Assembly (NCBI GenBank): GCA_002786025.1 | Contig: NHNW01000016.1 | Coordinates: 372,001 to 436,000, forward strand | Length of the DNA stretch: 64,000 nucleotides | DNA from: Zasmidium citrigriseum | Lineage: Eukaryota > Ascomycota > Dothideomycetes > Mycosphaerellales > Mycosphaerellaceae | Reading direction: 5' to 3' | In this document: piece after piece, positions 22,737 to 33,066 of the stretch | Layout: each line of letters begins with the position of its first letter | Position numbering within the stretch: position 1 is the stretch's first letter | The notes under the pieces: generated by a model | The model's input: only the letters and a program-made list of their open reading frames with translations | Told to the model about the DNA's origin: nothing | Database searches by the model: none | Program-made: the position numbers and the translations under genes

Positions 22737-22973
22737 GGCGGCGGGATGCTGTCGGTGGTGGTGATGAAAGGAACATGGTGGGATTTGAGGAGCCGCCAAG
22801 TTGTTGTTGTTATGTTGGCGGACGTCATGGTGATCAGGTCCGTGTCACCTGCATGTGAAGTCAAAGCTCAAGCTTGTTTCGCGAACGCATTTGCCCGATG
22901 CGGCCACCGTCCCTGGCGGTGGCTTTCCATCGTGGTTGGCGGAGGAGAGGGTTTGTGCAGGATGCAGAAGTGA

Positions 22974-23450
22974 CTAATGCAAGTCAAGGCTCTGCAATCT
23001 GACGTCGTCGAACACTTCATCAACAATAGCATCAATAACCATTTCCCCTCCTTGGTCGCACTCAACGAAATCGACCACGATGTCTGCTCGAATGGCGTCG
23101 AGAGCCACAGGGTCAACATCATATGCACAATAGATGACACCATAACGTTGGCCGTTCGCATGGAGATGCCTGATTTTGGAATCGAGGTCTGTTCGATTCC
23201 CAATGTGTTGTTTGTGGTCCTCGAACGAATAGCCGTAGTGCACGAACACGCAGTAGCCTCCGGGGATGGCGTATCCCCAGTCGCATCCGACCATGGGTGC
23301 TCGATATGGTGCTACTAGAGCGGTGGGATAGTGCCGGATTCTGCGCCAGAGAAGGGACATGGCCGGCTTCTTGAAGGTTGCGGTGGCGAGCAAGACAAGC
23401 AGCAGGATGGCGGCGAACATCGCGGTGCGCAGCGACTGTGGACGTGCCAT
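22974..23450 (-). CDS. Small membrane-anchored protein with peptidase-inhibitor-I9-like segment
   Basis: 158 residues, single exon. Residues 7-24 (LRTAMFAAILLLVLLATA) form a signal peptide or signal anchor followed by basic residues. The rest is soluble; YCVFVHYGYSFEDHKQHIG, a short Tyr-rich strand and AIRADIVVDFVECDQGGE follow the beta-alpha-beta-beta-alpha-beta order of inhibitor I9 / subtilisin propeptide domains, whose last strand reads V-x-x-VE-x-D. There is no protease domain. Similarity is by eye and weak. It sits in tandem 237 bp upstream of the PIP-kinase-like gene on the same strand. Confidence 0.5.
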   Translation of the reverse strand: MARPQSLRTAMFAAILLLVLLATATFKKPAMSLLWRRIRHYPTALVAPYRAPMVGCDWGYAIPGGYCVFVHYGYSFEDHKQHIGNRTDLDSKIRHLHANGQRYGVIYCAYDVDPVALDAIRADIVVDFVECDQGGEMVIDAIVDEVFDDVRLQSLDLH

Positions 23451-23944
23451 GGCGTGCGAGCGGATTAGATGTCGTAGTGGAAGATGGGGGGGTTTGCGTT
23501 CAAGAGCAAAGAAGTCGGAAGGTTGCCATTAGCAGCGCGAGACTTCCACGTGGCGCTAGCAAACATCTGTCACATGATGAGATGAACGACTGTCGAGCCC
23601 GAAGCACAGATGATTACGACGGCCCGGGAGAGACTCGACTATCCTGTCAAAGATGGAGAGGGAGAATACAAGTACCTAGCCAATTCAGCGCAGACACGAT
23701 ACCGAAAGCTAATCGCCTCTGCAACGAACGCTCATTGATACCTCGATACTGGATGTCTGATTTCTCTATCGCATGAGACTTGCTTCAGGCACCGATACGA
23801 CCTCTGCAAGCCCAAAGCCCTCCACTTGAGATGAAATACTGCTCGTTCCTTGCTATTGTACTTTTGTCCTCTTCATTCTCGGTGTACTGTACGATATAAG
23901 TAAGTATATCTGGCTTGATCCGAGCGGTGAGCAAGCTATCACCT
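23451..23944. other. Intergenic region
   Basis: 494 bp between two minus-strand genes. A TATA-like run lies near 23895-23910. No gene recognised. Confidence 0.4.
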
Positions 23945-24206
23945 TCATTTTGTTGACTGCTTGATCTTTCTTTTCGCAGTGTATTCGAGTTTCTTGACGT
24001 AGACATCGCCATAGATGTATGTGTTTCCGCCGCAGATCATCTGTAGATACACATTAGCTTTCCACCTCAACCCTACTAGACTGACAGAAAGGATCTCTTA
24101 CACGCTTGGCGGCTCTGCATTTTTCATGGCACCAGTCGATTGCTTTGGCCGCTGTGGCTGATACTATGCCTGCCACTGCTGCTGCTGAGACTGGGTCCAC
24201 CACCAT
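23945..24206 (-). CDS. Spliced 66-residue hypothetical protein
   Basis: Model complement(join(23945..24040, 24102..24206)). Exon 1 encodes an alanine-rich helix then DWCHEKCRAAKR; exon 2 encodes MICGGNTYIYGDVYVKKLEY and a basic C-terminus ending QSTK. The intron (24041-24101) has a clean GTAAGA donor, a GCTAAT branch site and CTACAG acceptor, and splicing joins exons in phase. No family recognised; no secretion signal. It is too short for ordinary ORF calls, and support is only the splice grammar and a protein-like composition. Confidence 0.5.
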
Positions 24207-25358
24207 GTTTTCGATGTGTAAGAGCGAGTGAATTTGGTGTTTTTGGAGAAGTTATCTTTGGACGTTGGTAACGATGAGAAGGAAGATGGCGCCAGAGGTT
24301 TCTGGGATGTTGTGATGTGTGTACTTATACTAGAGCTGAAGGCGAACTGTTTGCCTTCTTTTGATACCCCTCAATTGGGCTGCCATGAGGAAGGCGGGAA
24401 CTTTCTTGTTACGAAGGATCGAGCTGCAGTTATGCTATGTGTCGACGTGACGGGACCAGATAGGCTGGCGACGTGGCAGTCATGCATTCTCTATCACCTT
24501 GGAACAGCCTAAGGTACGTGCGGTCTCGAAGCTTGTGTACCGCCTCTGGTGTCGACTTTCATGCGGATAAGCAGACAGTACCGAGACTGGCCATTGGCAT
24601 AAGCCCGAACAAGGCTGTCTGCCTTGCAAAAAATGTCATCATTGTGGTGATGAAGATTGAGCAGGACTCACGCCGGTTGCTTGCTGTCAGCGTTCGAGAA
24701 CATCGCCAGCCTTGCGAATGCATTAGCGCAAAGCATATTGTGCGTGAACGCCTTCTCGCCTATAGAGTTCAGGCAAAGTAGTCGTTGATAAGCTGAGCTG
24801 TCGAGCTCACAATGCCACGAGAGGTCGATTTCGTGGCTGGCTGAAACGGACACCGTCGAATAAGTAGCTGGGCACACGCGCCGTATCCGCACCTCTCATG
24901 CATGGCTTCAGGCTGTTTGGATCAGCTCACTCCAGGCTGCTGTTTTGCTGCCCAACTATTGTCGATACAGAACCAGTAGGCGAGCATCTTACTATTTGGA
25001 AGATGCTTGAATCCTTGTTTTGAAGGTCTTTGGTCTCGTTCGAGCCGACTGAAAGGGCGGGACCAACAGCGTCCTTTGCAGAGATGTCGGCACGAGAGGA
25101 CTTGATAGGCGATGAGGCAAGGGCCAGATATTGTTTGGCATGTAGCTGATAGAGCAGCGGGAGACTGTCAGTGTCAAGATGTTGATGTCGTTCGACAGAA
25201 GCATCTGATCTTGCCGGTGAAGTGAAGTCCATCTCGGAACGGCGGACCGAGCTCCGCTTCTTCATCTGAATGCACCACCATCACTTCCTTCTTCTTCATA
25301 ACCAGTACGAGCAACAACCACCACAAGTCTACGACACCCATGAGATAATCCTTCGACC
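24207..25358. other. Long intergenic region
   Basis: 1.15 kb between the small gene and the WBP11-like gene. Short ORFs (for example 24228-24512, 24473-24781) have no recognisable features. The last 150 bp, with CTTCTTCTTCAT and CACCA tracts, look like a fungal promoter/5' UTR. Confidence 0.4.
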
Positions 25359-26246
25359 ATGCCAAAGGAGCGCTCCGTCAACCCAGCGCAAGCCCAGCGC
25401 AAAGCCGAGAAGCAGAAAGAGATCGCCAGGAACAAGAAGAACCTTCAAAACCAGCGAAATGAGAAGCTCGCACGGCGGAATCCAGATCGCCTACAGCGAC
25501 AGATTGACGAGTTGAAAGAGCTAGAGGGTCGCGGAGGTCTGAGGCCGAAGGATAAGGAGACATTGGCACAGCTGGAGAAGGACCTGCGAGGCGTGCGAAG
25601 AGCAAGAGATGCGCTGGGCGATGCGGCCCCCAAATTCCCCAGCCATGAGCGACGAGAGCGAGGCGATGCGCGGCGGGAGCAGCAAGAGCGGAGGCAAAAT
25701 CTAGGCAAGCGACGGCGAGACGAGGAAGAGGCACAGAGCAGCGATACCGACCCTGAAGTTCGAGATATCCCCATGCCGCGAGATACACCACCGCCCATCC
25801 CACGCCAGGAGCGCAAGCCTTTCGAATCGCAAGTACCTCCAGGTGGACACCCACTACCGAATAAGCCTCCACCGAAAGCTCCACAACTTGTCTACACTAG
25901 TGCGCCGCAACTGCGAGATCTGAGGAAAGAGGCGGCGCAATTCGTACCAGCTGCTGTGCGACAGAAGCAGAAGCAAGTCAAAGGACAGGGACGTCTCATC
26001 GAGCCTGAGGAGATTGAGAAGCTGGAGAAGGCGGGTTACTATGCGGCGACGAAAGCCACTGAAGAGGCGTCTCTGGAATCGAGATTTGAGCAGACGAGTG
26101 CGGAGTTGAGGGCTGAGGCGGACGACGTGGACATGGACGAGGAGTACAAGAGGTTTGAGAGGGAGCTGAAGGAGATCTATCCGGCTCAGGAGGAGCAGGC
26201 GGGGAGGAGGGTGCAGATGGAGGAGGTTGAGGATGAGGGTGATTGA
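25359..26246 (+). CDS. WBP11-like pre-mRNA splicing factor
   Basis: Nuclear protein with the conserved WW-domain-binding-protein-11 N-terminus: MPKERSVNPAQAQRKAEKQK followed by a run of Arg/Lys/Asn/Gln and RRNPDRLQRQIDELK, residues 1-60, a charged helix. A proline-rich segment (residues ~145-180, PPPIPRQ, PNKPPPKAPQ) is the expected WW/SH3 ligand. The C-terminus is acidic with a DDVDMDEEYKRFERELKEI helix. 295 residues, no intron. In animals and plants this family binds PQBP1 and functions in spliceosome activation; the same role is inferred here. Confidence 0.85.
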   Translation: MPKERSVNPAQAQRKAEKQKEIARNKKNLQNQRNEKLARRNPDRLQRQIDELKELEGRGGLRPKDKETLAQLEKDLRGVRRARDALGDAAPKFPSHERRERGDARREQQERRQNLGKRRRDEEEAQSSDTDPEVRDIPMPRDTPPPIPRQERKPFESQVPPGGHPLPNKPPPKAPQLVYTSAPQLRDLRKEAAQFVPAAVRQKQKQVKGQGRLIEPEEIEKLEKAGYYAATKATEEASLESRFEQTSAELRAEADDVDMDEEYKRFERELKEIYPAQEEQAGRRVQMEEVEDEGD

Positions 26247-26853
26247 AGGCCGAGCAATGCCATGCGAATGACCCCGATTGCACTACACTGGACGGCGAAC
26301 AGCAACAACATCCCTGCTATAAGCACCCAAATACTGTCTTTGGCAGCATACAGCATTACTGGCGCATGCTTTTCGGACGCTCGCCAGTCCTGTCGCCGAC
26401 TGGCGCTTCACTCGAGCTTCCACTCGTCAGCGGGCTCACAACCGCACTCGACCTCCATCCCAAGGACACACTAGCCGACCATTTTATGTAGAGAGTAGCA
26501 ATACCTCCAAGTGTGTATACCTGTGAGAGGCTTAGTAATCTGCAGAGCGCCTGAACGCCATCAAGTAACCTTTCGGCTAGCTCCAGCCACCGCAACCAAA
26601 ATGCAGAGTGCGGAGATGTTTGGTACGACGTCCATCACCGCCTCGTTGTACAGGCGTCGAGAGTGTTTCATGTCTCTAATTTCGCACGAAATCGATAGCC
26701 GGCAGACATCCTGGATCCAAGAAAAGATTACGACGGTACACGATAGACTCTAGACGGGAACAGACAAGCTTCGCGACGCCGCTGGCCATGCTCGGAGGTT
26801 GCCACGTCAATGGAAAATGAAAACGATACGGATCATCGAGACGAGGAGACAAT
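26247..26853. other. Intergenic region
   Basis: 607 bp between two plus-strand genes; short ORFs only. It should contain the promoter of the ankyrin-CorA gene. Confidence 0.4.
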
Positions 26854-29800
26854 ATGCCAAGACGACCCGTAAGCGTCCACAGCGATAACAGCAACACCGA
26901 TCGCCTGGAACCCAAGCTCCTCCGAGCGGTCGAGGCGAACAGTATCCACGATGTCCAAGACATAATCGAGCAGGCAAAGGCCAGAAGCCAATGCACGGAA
27001 CCCTTCCTCTCCGTCGGCCTGGTCAGAGCCTGCGACAAGAACCTCATCGATGCAGCTACGTTCTTACTCTCCCAAGGAGCGAATCCGGACTACACATCAG
27101 GAAACAAGCCACCGAGCTTACTACGCGCGGCAGAATATGGACTTAAAGGTATTGCGGACACGCTGATAGACCATGATGCGAATCTGGAGGCTCGGGATAA
27201 GAAAGGCCGGACGGCGTTGATGACGGCTGCGTGGCGAGGGCATATGAGTATTGTTCAGGTTTTGCTTACGAGGGGTGCGAATATCGATACCGTCGACCTC
27301 AGACGAAGAAATGTATTGCACAATGTCGCTGCTGATAAGGGCGATCAGAAAGGTCCAGTGAAAGGAGGAAGTAAGCCGAAGCGGAGGTGCGGTATGGATA
27401 TCGTGCACTATCTCCTTCAAGCGGGGGTCAACGTCGAGGCGGAGGATGAACTCGGACGCACAGCTCTTCACTGGACTTGTGTTACAGATCACGAGGATTT
27501 GATGAAGATTCTGCTGACGACGAGATTTGGCGGCGCGAGTCCGAAGGTTAGAGTCGATCCGAGAGATAATCGCGACAAGACGCCTTTGCATCTGGCAGCG
27601 GCGAATCGGAGGGAGACGATGGCGAAGATTCTGCTGGATAATGGTGCGGATGTGCAAGCGAGATCGGATGGAGGCTGGACTGCGTTGCACGGGGCTTGTA
27701 CGAATGGATCGAGGGACCTGGTGCAGATCTTGCTGGATGCTCAGGCGGATGTCAATGGCGAGCTGCTGAATGGACGGACGCCCCTCCATGTGGCGGCGGA
27801 GTTTGGGAATAAGGATGCTGCTGAGTGTCTTCTCGCCCATCGACGATGTAGAAGGGATATCAAGGACCGCTTTGGCACGACTCCACTCCTCATGGCCGCG
27901 CAGCACGGGAGGAGGGAGATCGCTGAGATACTGGCTCCCTGGAATCACCTGGACGACCTCTCCCAAGACGAAATCGAAGCCTCACGCCAGTTCAACGCCA
28001 CAATCGTCGACTTCGGCAACTTTCGCAACGAAAACCGCGTCCTCCGACGCCCCGTCTTCGAACTCCTCTACGCCCGTGATCCTCACGATCGGACCAAACA
28101 CTCCATCAGCACCCTGCCAAAAAACGTCAAATCTACAAACTTCCGCTGGATCCATCTCCCCGCCAACAACATCGCCTGGTGCGACGCCCTGCTAACGAAG
28201 CGTTTCATTGAAGAGGGTGGCACGGATATCGATGGGTATAAGGCTTTGGCGACGTCTTTTAATCATCAGCATCGCGGGCAGCAGCATCATTCGAGGTTTA
28301 TGAGGCCTATGTGTCAGGCTGTGCAGAGGGTGAGTGCGGAGGTTGAGGATAGTGGGGAGGAGAGGGGAACGCCTGTTGTTCTTGTTACGGAGCCGGCCAC
28401 GTTGGAGACTGTGAGGGAGGCTGTTAGGGAGGCTGAGGCTGGGGCGAGAGATGATAGGAATGTGGAGGGTGAGAGGGTGGAGAGGATGAAGTCTCCAACA
28501 GTTACGGGAGGGCCTGAGTCTCCGAAGGCTGCGAAGCAGAGATCAAGGGCCGGGAAGCAGCAGGAAAATGCGCCACCAGAAGCAAGCGAAGCCCAAGCTG
28601 CGAGCATTTCGAAGTCTGGAAAGCCAACGATTCAACGAAAAGAGACGTCATCCACCGTGGCCACATCAGAGTCATCTGGCTCTTCAAAAGGCAACAAACC
28701 CAACGGCACTCTACCCAAAGGCTCCAAATTCCCAAGAAAACAACTCCCTCGCCGAGAGTCATCGAAAGGCAACGTAAATGCCATTGAGAAGTCCCGCTCC
28801 TCCTCCAACATCTACCTCTTCCTCCCCTACCTCCACTTCGAAACCGACCGCCGCCGCCGCGAAATGCAAAATGTCCTCGAAAATCCCGACTGTCTCCAAA
28901 ACCTCGACCTCTCCACCCGCGCCGACGAAGTCCTCTTCCGAGCTCACCTCGCCAAAACCAACTCTTTCCTTCACGTTCGTCGGACTCTAGACCAGTTCTT
29001 CTACCACAACATCGACACTCGGTCCCGCGACTGCGACCAAGTCGTCTTCCGCTTTCAACAAAAACACCACAAAGACCCCGACCACGACCCCAAGATCTTC
29101 ATGGTCGACCAACTCTGGATGTGGATCCTAGGTAAAGACCTCGTAGTCACAAGTTTTCCCCAACGCTGGCGGCAACCTCGCAACGATCCACTCAACGTCC
29201 TCGAAGGCATCATCGAAGACATCAACTCCAAAACCCGAGACCCCGTACAGAACGTCTACGAACTCGCCATGACGATCGCGGGGCGCTGTTTCGGGACTTT
29301 CGACCGCCATCGTAAGGGTGACGAGGATTTCCAGTTTCTGGATATGTTCGAGGCGTCGATTGGCGCGGCTATGGATGGGGAGGCGACGCTTTTTCAGGAG
29401 TTTTCGGGGGCGAGTAGGCAGGCGAGTGAGTGGTTGCAGAGTCATTCGAGGCCGAATCGGTTGGCGAGGAACCTTGAAGCTGAGTCCAAGGCGAGACATC
29501 ATGCGGCGAAGAAGCATCTTGAGGAGGAAGAGAACGAGCCGCAGTTTGTGGACAAGTTGCTCGATGTTGGTGCCGAAACAGATCTCCTCGCCGAGATCAA
29601 AGACATCCGCGACGAACTCGACATCATCCGCATGGTCCTCTCGCATCAAACGCACCTCCTCCCAGATCTCAGGGAAGCAATCAAAGCCGCCCACCGCCCC
29701 GACCGCTCCCCCACCGCCCTCCGCAAACTCGACAAAGTCTTCGAAGAGCAAGAAAAAACCATCACCAACCCGCTCAAGGACATCAACCGCATGGACCTCC

Positions 29801-30438
29801 AAGCCCAACGCATCTACGACGGGCTCCGCGACCTCCTGGACCTCAAACAAAAACATGCCAATGCGTTTGAGGCGAGGTTTGCCAGAGATCAGGCTGCGGG
29901 CACGCAGAGACAAGGGCAGACTGTCATGGTGTTCACGATTGTGACTGTGATTTTCCTGCCGCTGAGTTTTATTGCGGCGGTTTTTGCGATTAATCTGGAG
30001 GAGTTTCCGCATGATCCGAAGAGTGGGAGTCAGGTTCTTGCTTGGGGGTATGTGGCGAAGTATATTTTTGGGGTGGGGCTTGCTATCAGTATCCCGTGTA
30101 TCGCGCTGGCACTTACGGTTGACGAACTTGGGTATGCTGTTACGGAGGCGAAGAGGAGGATTAGGGTTAGGTGGTGGGAGTGGAAACATCGAAGGGGTCA
30201 TCCGGAGGCGGAGGGGCAGTTGCAGACGCTTGCGGTTGAGAGGAGTGTTAGTGTGGCTAGGAAGAGTGTTGAGAGGGGTACGGGGAGGAGGAGTTTGGAG
30301 ATGGGGGTTCTGGGGAAGAGACCTGGATTGCAGAGGGTTGAGACGGAGAGTGTTTATGAGGGGGCTTATGGGCCTAGAAGGCTGAGTGTTTGGGATTTGG
30401 AGAGAGGGAAGGGGAGGAGGAGGGAGGCGGTTTATTGA
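26854..30438 (+). CDS. Ankyrin-repeat protein with CorA-like transmembrane domain
   Basis: 1,194 residues, one exon. Residues ~20-370 hold about nine ankyrin repeats (for example KKGRTALMTAAWRGHMSIVQ, GWTALHGACTNGSRDLVQ, GRTPLHVAAEFGNKDAAE). A Ser/Lys-rich disordered linker (~510-650) follows, then a helical CorA-type region (~655-1015) with coiled-coil QAQRIYDGLRDLLDLKQKHA. Two helices close it: VFTIVTVIFLPLSFIAAVFA at ~1024 and YIFGVGLAISIPCIALALTV at ~1066. The Mg-channel signature GMN after helix 1 reads AINLEEF, so cation selectivity is uncertain. The family occurs widely in filamentous ascomycetes. Codon usage alternates sharply between C-rich and G/T-rich blocks. Confidence 0.88.
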   Translation: MPRRPVSVHSDNSNTDRLEPKLLRAVEANSIHDVQDIIEQAKARSQCTEPFLSVGLVRACDKNLIDAATFLLSQGANPDYTSGNKPPSLLRAAEYGLKGIADTLIDHDANLEARDKKGRTALMTAAWRGHMSIVQVLLTRGANIDTVDLRRRNVLHNVAADKGDQKGPVKGGSKPKRRCGMDIVHYLLQAGVNVEAEDELGRTALHWTCVTDHEDLMKILLTTRFGGASPKVRVDPRDNRDKTPLHLAAANRRETMAKILLDNGADVQARSDGGWTALHGACTNGSRDLVQILLDAQADVNGELLNGRTPLHVAAEFGNKDAAECLLAHRRCRRDIKDRFGTTPLLMAAQHGRREIAEILAPWNHLDDLSQDEIEASRQFNATIVDFGNFRNENRVLRRPVFELLYARDPHDRTKHSISTLPKNVKSTNFRWIHLPANNIAWCDALLTKRFIEEGGTDIDGYKALATSFNHQHRGQQHHSRFMRPMCQAVQRVSAEVEDSGEERGTPVVLVTEPATLETVREAVREAEAGARDDRNVEGERVERMKSPTVTGGPESPKAAKQRSRAGKQQENAPPEASEAQAASISKSGKPTIQRKETSSTVATSESSGSSKGNKPNGTLPKGSKFPRKQLPRRESSKGNVNAIEKSRSSSNIYLFLPYLHFETDRRRREMQNVLENPDCLQNLDLSTRADEVLFRAHLAKTNSFLHVRRTLDQFFYHNIDTRSRDCDQVVFRFQQKHHKDPDHDPKIFMVDQLWMWILGKDLVVTSFPQRWRQPRNDPLNVLEGIIEDINSKTRDPVQNVYELAMTIAGRCFGTFDRHRKGDEDFQFLDMFEASIGAAMDGEATLFQEFSGASRQASEWLQSHSRPNRLARNLEAESKARHHAAKKHLEEEENEPQFVDKLLDVGAETDLLAEIKDIRDELDIIRMVLSHQTHLLPDLREAIKAAHRPDRSPTALRKLDKVFEEQEKTITNPLKDINRMDLQAQRIYDGLRDLLDLKQKHANAFEARFARDQAAGTQRQGQTVMVFTIVTVIFLPLSFIAAVFAINLEEFPHDPKSGSQVLAWGYVAKYIFGVGLAISIPCIALALTVDELGYAVTEAKRRIRVRWWEWKHRRGHPEAEGQLQTLAVERSVSVARKSVERGTGRRSLEMGVLGKRPGLQRVETESVYEGAYGPRRLSVWDLERGKGRRREAVY

Positions 30439-30842
30439 TTGTGGTGTTTGATGGTTTGGGAGGGGGCTTGGTTGAACTGGATGATACCCTGTTGGTTCTG
30501 GTTATGCTTCGTTCTGGGAGGACGGCGGGTTTAGATCAATACACGAATCTCTGATATGCCCGGGGTGTTTGGGTGTTCCTTCGAGCATTTTGACGGAGAT
30601 GTGTCCGCCCTCGCATACAAGAGCCTGGTATGGAACGCATCGCGACCGTCTACCCAAGTCAGCAAATAGAATCCTGCTTGACGTCTCGAAGGATGGGAGC
30701 TGAACGCAGGCCCGAAGTCTATTGAGAAATGACCATTCTAGGAAGTAACCTCACCTCATACCACATCAGAGTCCGCTATATAAGTCTCGCTCCAAGTAAT
30801 TCTCAAAGACCTCACATTTCCCTCGGCATTCTCCAGTTCAAG
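30439..30842. other. Intergenic region / SDR promoter
   Basis: 404 bp. A TATATAAG box lies at 30778-30785, about 60 bp before the SDR ATG. No gene recognised. Confidence 0.45.
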
Positions 30843-31882
30843 ATGTCATCCACGACCTCAAAATACACCCGCAACCCCAACCTCCTCCCCTCTCCCGTAA
30901 AATATTTCCACTCCGACACCTACCCAGCCATCGACCCAACACAAAATCCCTCTCTACGTCTTTCAAACAAACACATAATCCTCACCGGCGGCGGCAGCGG
31001 TATAGGCCGCGAGACAGTCTTCTCCTTCGCTCGTGCTAGCGTCTCGAAAATCACGCTCCTTGGTGGGCGGAGGAGGGAGTTGTTGGAGGAGACGAAGGCT
31101 CTTGTGGAGGAGGGATGGAAGGGTGTTGAGATTGCTGTGGAGGCGGTGGATGTGACTGATGAGAGCGCTGTGAAAGAGGCTGTGGGACGGATAGATGGGG
31201 GTTGGGATGTCCTTGTGTTGAATTCAGGATACCTGAGCGAGAAAGGCGGTCTCGAAACCGTCGATATCGGGGACTGGTGGAAGGCGTTTGAAGTACCCGT
31301 CCCCCGTCCCCCCATTACCCTCAACCAACTAACACCACCGTCCAGGTCTCCCTGAAAGGCAGTCTCATCGTCCTCCAATCCCTCCTGCCCCACCGTAACA
31401 CCAACGCCTCCGTCCTCTCGACAAACTCCTTGGTCATCAACTACGCATACCCCGAACGCTCCTCATACATCGTATCCAAACTCGCGCTGGCGAGGATGAT
31501 GGAGTGTTTGACGCAGGAACACGAAGACCTCTTCGTTGTGTCGTTCCATCCTGGCGGCGGTAAGCCCTCCTCTCCCCCCCTCTTGCCCTCAAATCCCCCT
31601 CATACTGACAGTAATGCAGTGGACACAGACATGTACGCCAAATTCTTCGGCGCCCACTACACCGCGCAAAAAGCCAAAACAGGAACCGACACCCTTCGCT
31701 TACCCGCCGATTTCGCCGTCTGGCTCGCGAGTCCCGAGGCGAAATTTTTGAGGGGCAGGTTTGTGTATGCGAATTGGGATGTGGAGGAACTGAAGGTGGT
31801 ATGTGAGGAGAGGTGGAAGAGGGAGCCGGAATTTTTGAAGGTTAATGTCGTGGGCTGGCCGTTTGAGCCGCCGGGGGAGTGA
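30843..31882 (+). CDS. Short-chain dehydrogenase/reductase
   Basis: Cytosolic NAD(P)-dependent oxidoreductase of unknown substrate. Model join(30843..31292, 31346..31559, 31620..31882), 308 residues. Cofactor motif TGGGSGIG near residue 50, catalytic Tyr/Lys in SSYIVSKLALARMM, active-site Ser in LSTNSLV. The usual NNAG is VLNSG, a conservative but notable change. Intron 1 has an exact CTAAC branch site; intron 2 splits the codon after HPGG. It starts with a 5' segment SPVKYFHSDTYPAIDP shared with other fungal members of this kind. Not obviously linked to the 9-20 kb cluster. Confidence 0.88.
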
Positions 31883-32098
31883 TGGGAGGGAATTGAATGG
31901 CGGGGTTAAGGTTGGTTGGTTGGTGACTTGGTATAGCCTGTACATACATGTATGTTCGAGTCCGTCCTGTTGCGCCTCTTAGTCTGCCCGTCTGTCTGTG
32001 TGGTATCGTACGAAACTCCCTGAGCGCCCTCGCTGTTGCCCGAATCAATTCCCAACCCAATTATAACATATTTGTATTGTTGAGGTTCGATTGTCTCC

Positions 32099-33066
32099 TC
32101 AAACCGTCTCATTAGGCGTCACAGGCTCATTCAACCGCGCAGCCGCAATCGATCGTTCCCGTTCACGCCTCTCCGGGCTACCATTCCTACTCTTTGGCTC
32201 TCTGCTTCGGTCGCGGAAAGGATTTCTATAGTCGTCTCGCTTGCCGACTTGTGGTTTGTAGAGGTGGGTCATTTCGATGCCGGTACGTCGGAAGTCTAGT
32301 ATCAACACGTCAGCTTGGCTAAGCAATACATGCGTAAATTGGACTTACTCTTCTGCTTGTGGAAAGCTTCATTCTGCTCCTGCGTGCCAAGCACACTTCT
32401 GACAGCACCTGCGTTCAAGGCCAAACGATCGAGTTGATCGAGCAATCGCAGTCCCAGATTCTTGCCGCTCTGGCCTTCTCCCACGGCGAGGTCCTCAATG
32501 TGGCCCACTATACTGAGGCCGGCAGCGAACTTGCGCTCGAGCATCAGTGTACCCGTCGCTACGATGTCATCGTTGTTGTCCGTGATGACCAAGATCGTGT
32601 AGACGTCACTCCTTGATCGGAAGTATTCGCATCGTTCATCCCAGGCAGTGATTGTAATTGGTCCGACTGATTTCAGCTTCGTATACCCGCGGTTGTAGTC
32701 ATCTCTCTGTAGTGAGCGGATGTTGTACCCTCTTGGCAGCTTGTCTTCAACGGCTGAGTCGATCACCACTGGGAAGATCGGGCTGTCGGCAGGAGGCAGT
32801 TCCTTTGGCTTGTCAGGCTCGCCAATGCCGTAGTCTAGTCCAATACCACCTAGTGCGCGCGCGATCTTGAAGTCTTCCAGTCGCTTTGCATTGGGATCTT
32901 GCGGCTTTGGCTGCGGGATCAGACCTGATAGGACTTCGTTCGGGTTGGTGATTGCTCGGACGAGTCGGCTGGGCTTTCTCTTCGGGATGTCGCTCGTTTT
33001 CGTGGCAGAATAGTCCTCCCTTGAGGACGTCTGGTGGATGCTGCCCTTGGATTGATGCATGATCAT
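32099..33066 (-). CDS. GNA1: Glucosamine-6-phosphate N-acetyltransferase, N-terminally extended
   Basis: GNAT enzyme making N-acetylglucosamine-6-phosphate for UDP-GlcNAc, chitin and glycoprotein synthesis. Model complement(join(32099..32295, 32349..33066)), 304 residues. The GNAT core covers ~110-260: ITAWDERCEYFR, YTILVITDNNDDIVATGTLM, GHIEDLAV followed by the acetyl-CoA loop GQSGKNLGLRLLDQL, and NEAFHKQKNFRRTGIEMTHLY across the splice. Yeast Gna1 is only about 160 residues; here a ~110-residue basic/Ser-rich N-terminus and a charged, Arg-rich C-terminal tail are added. A cysteine often found after the acetyl-CoA loop reads LGTQEQNEAF. Confidence 0.88.

Noticed and set aside
29128..30201. 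357-codon minus-strand ORF
   Set aside because: Antisense to the CorA-like part of the ankyrin gene; basic, low-complexity composition typical of a shadow frame in skewed codon blocks.
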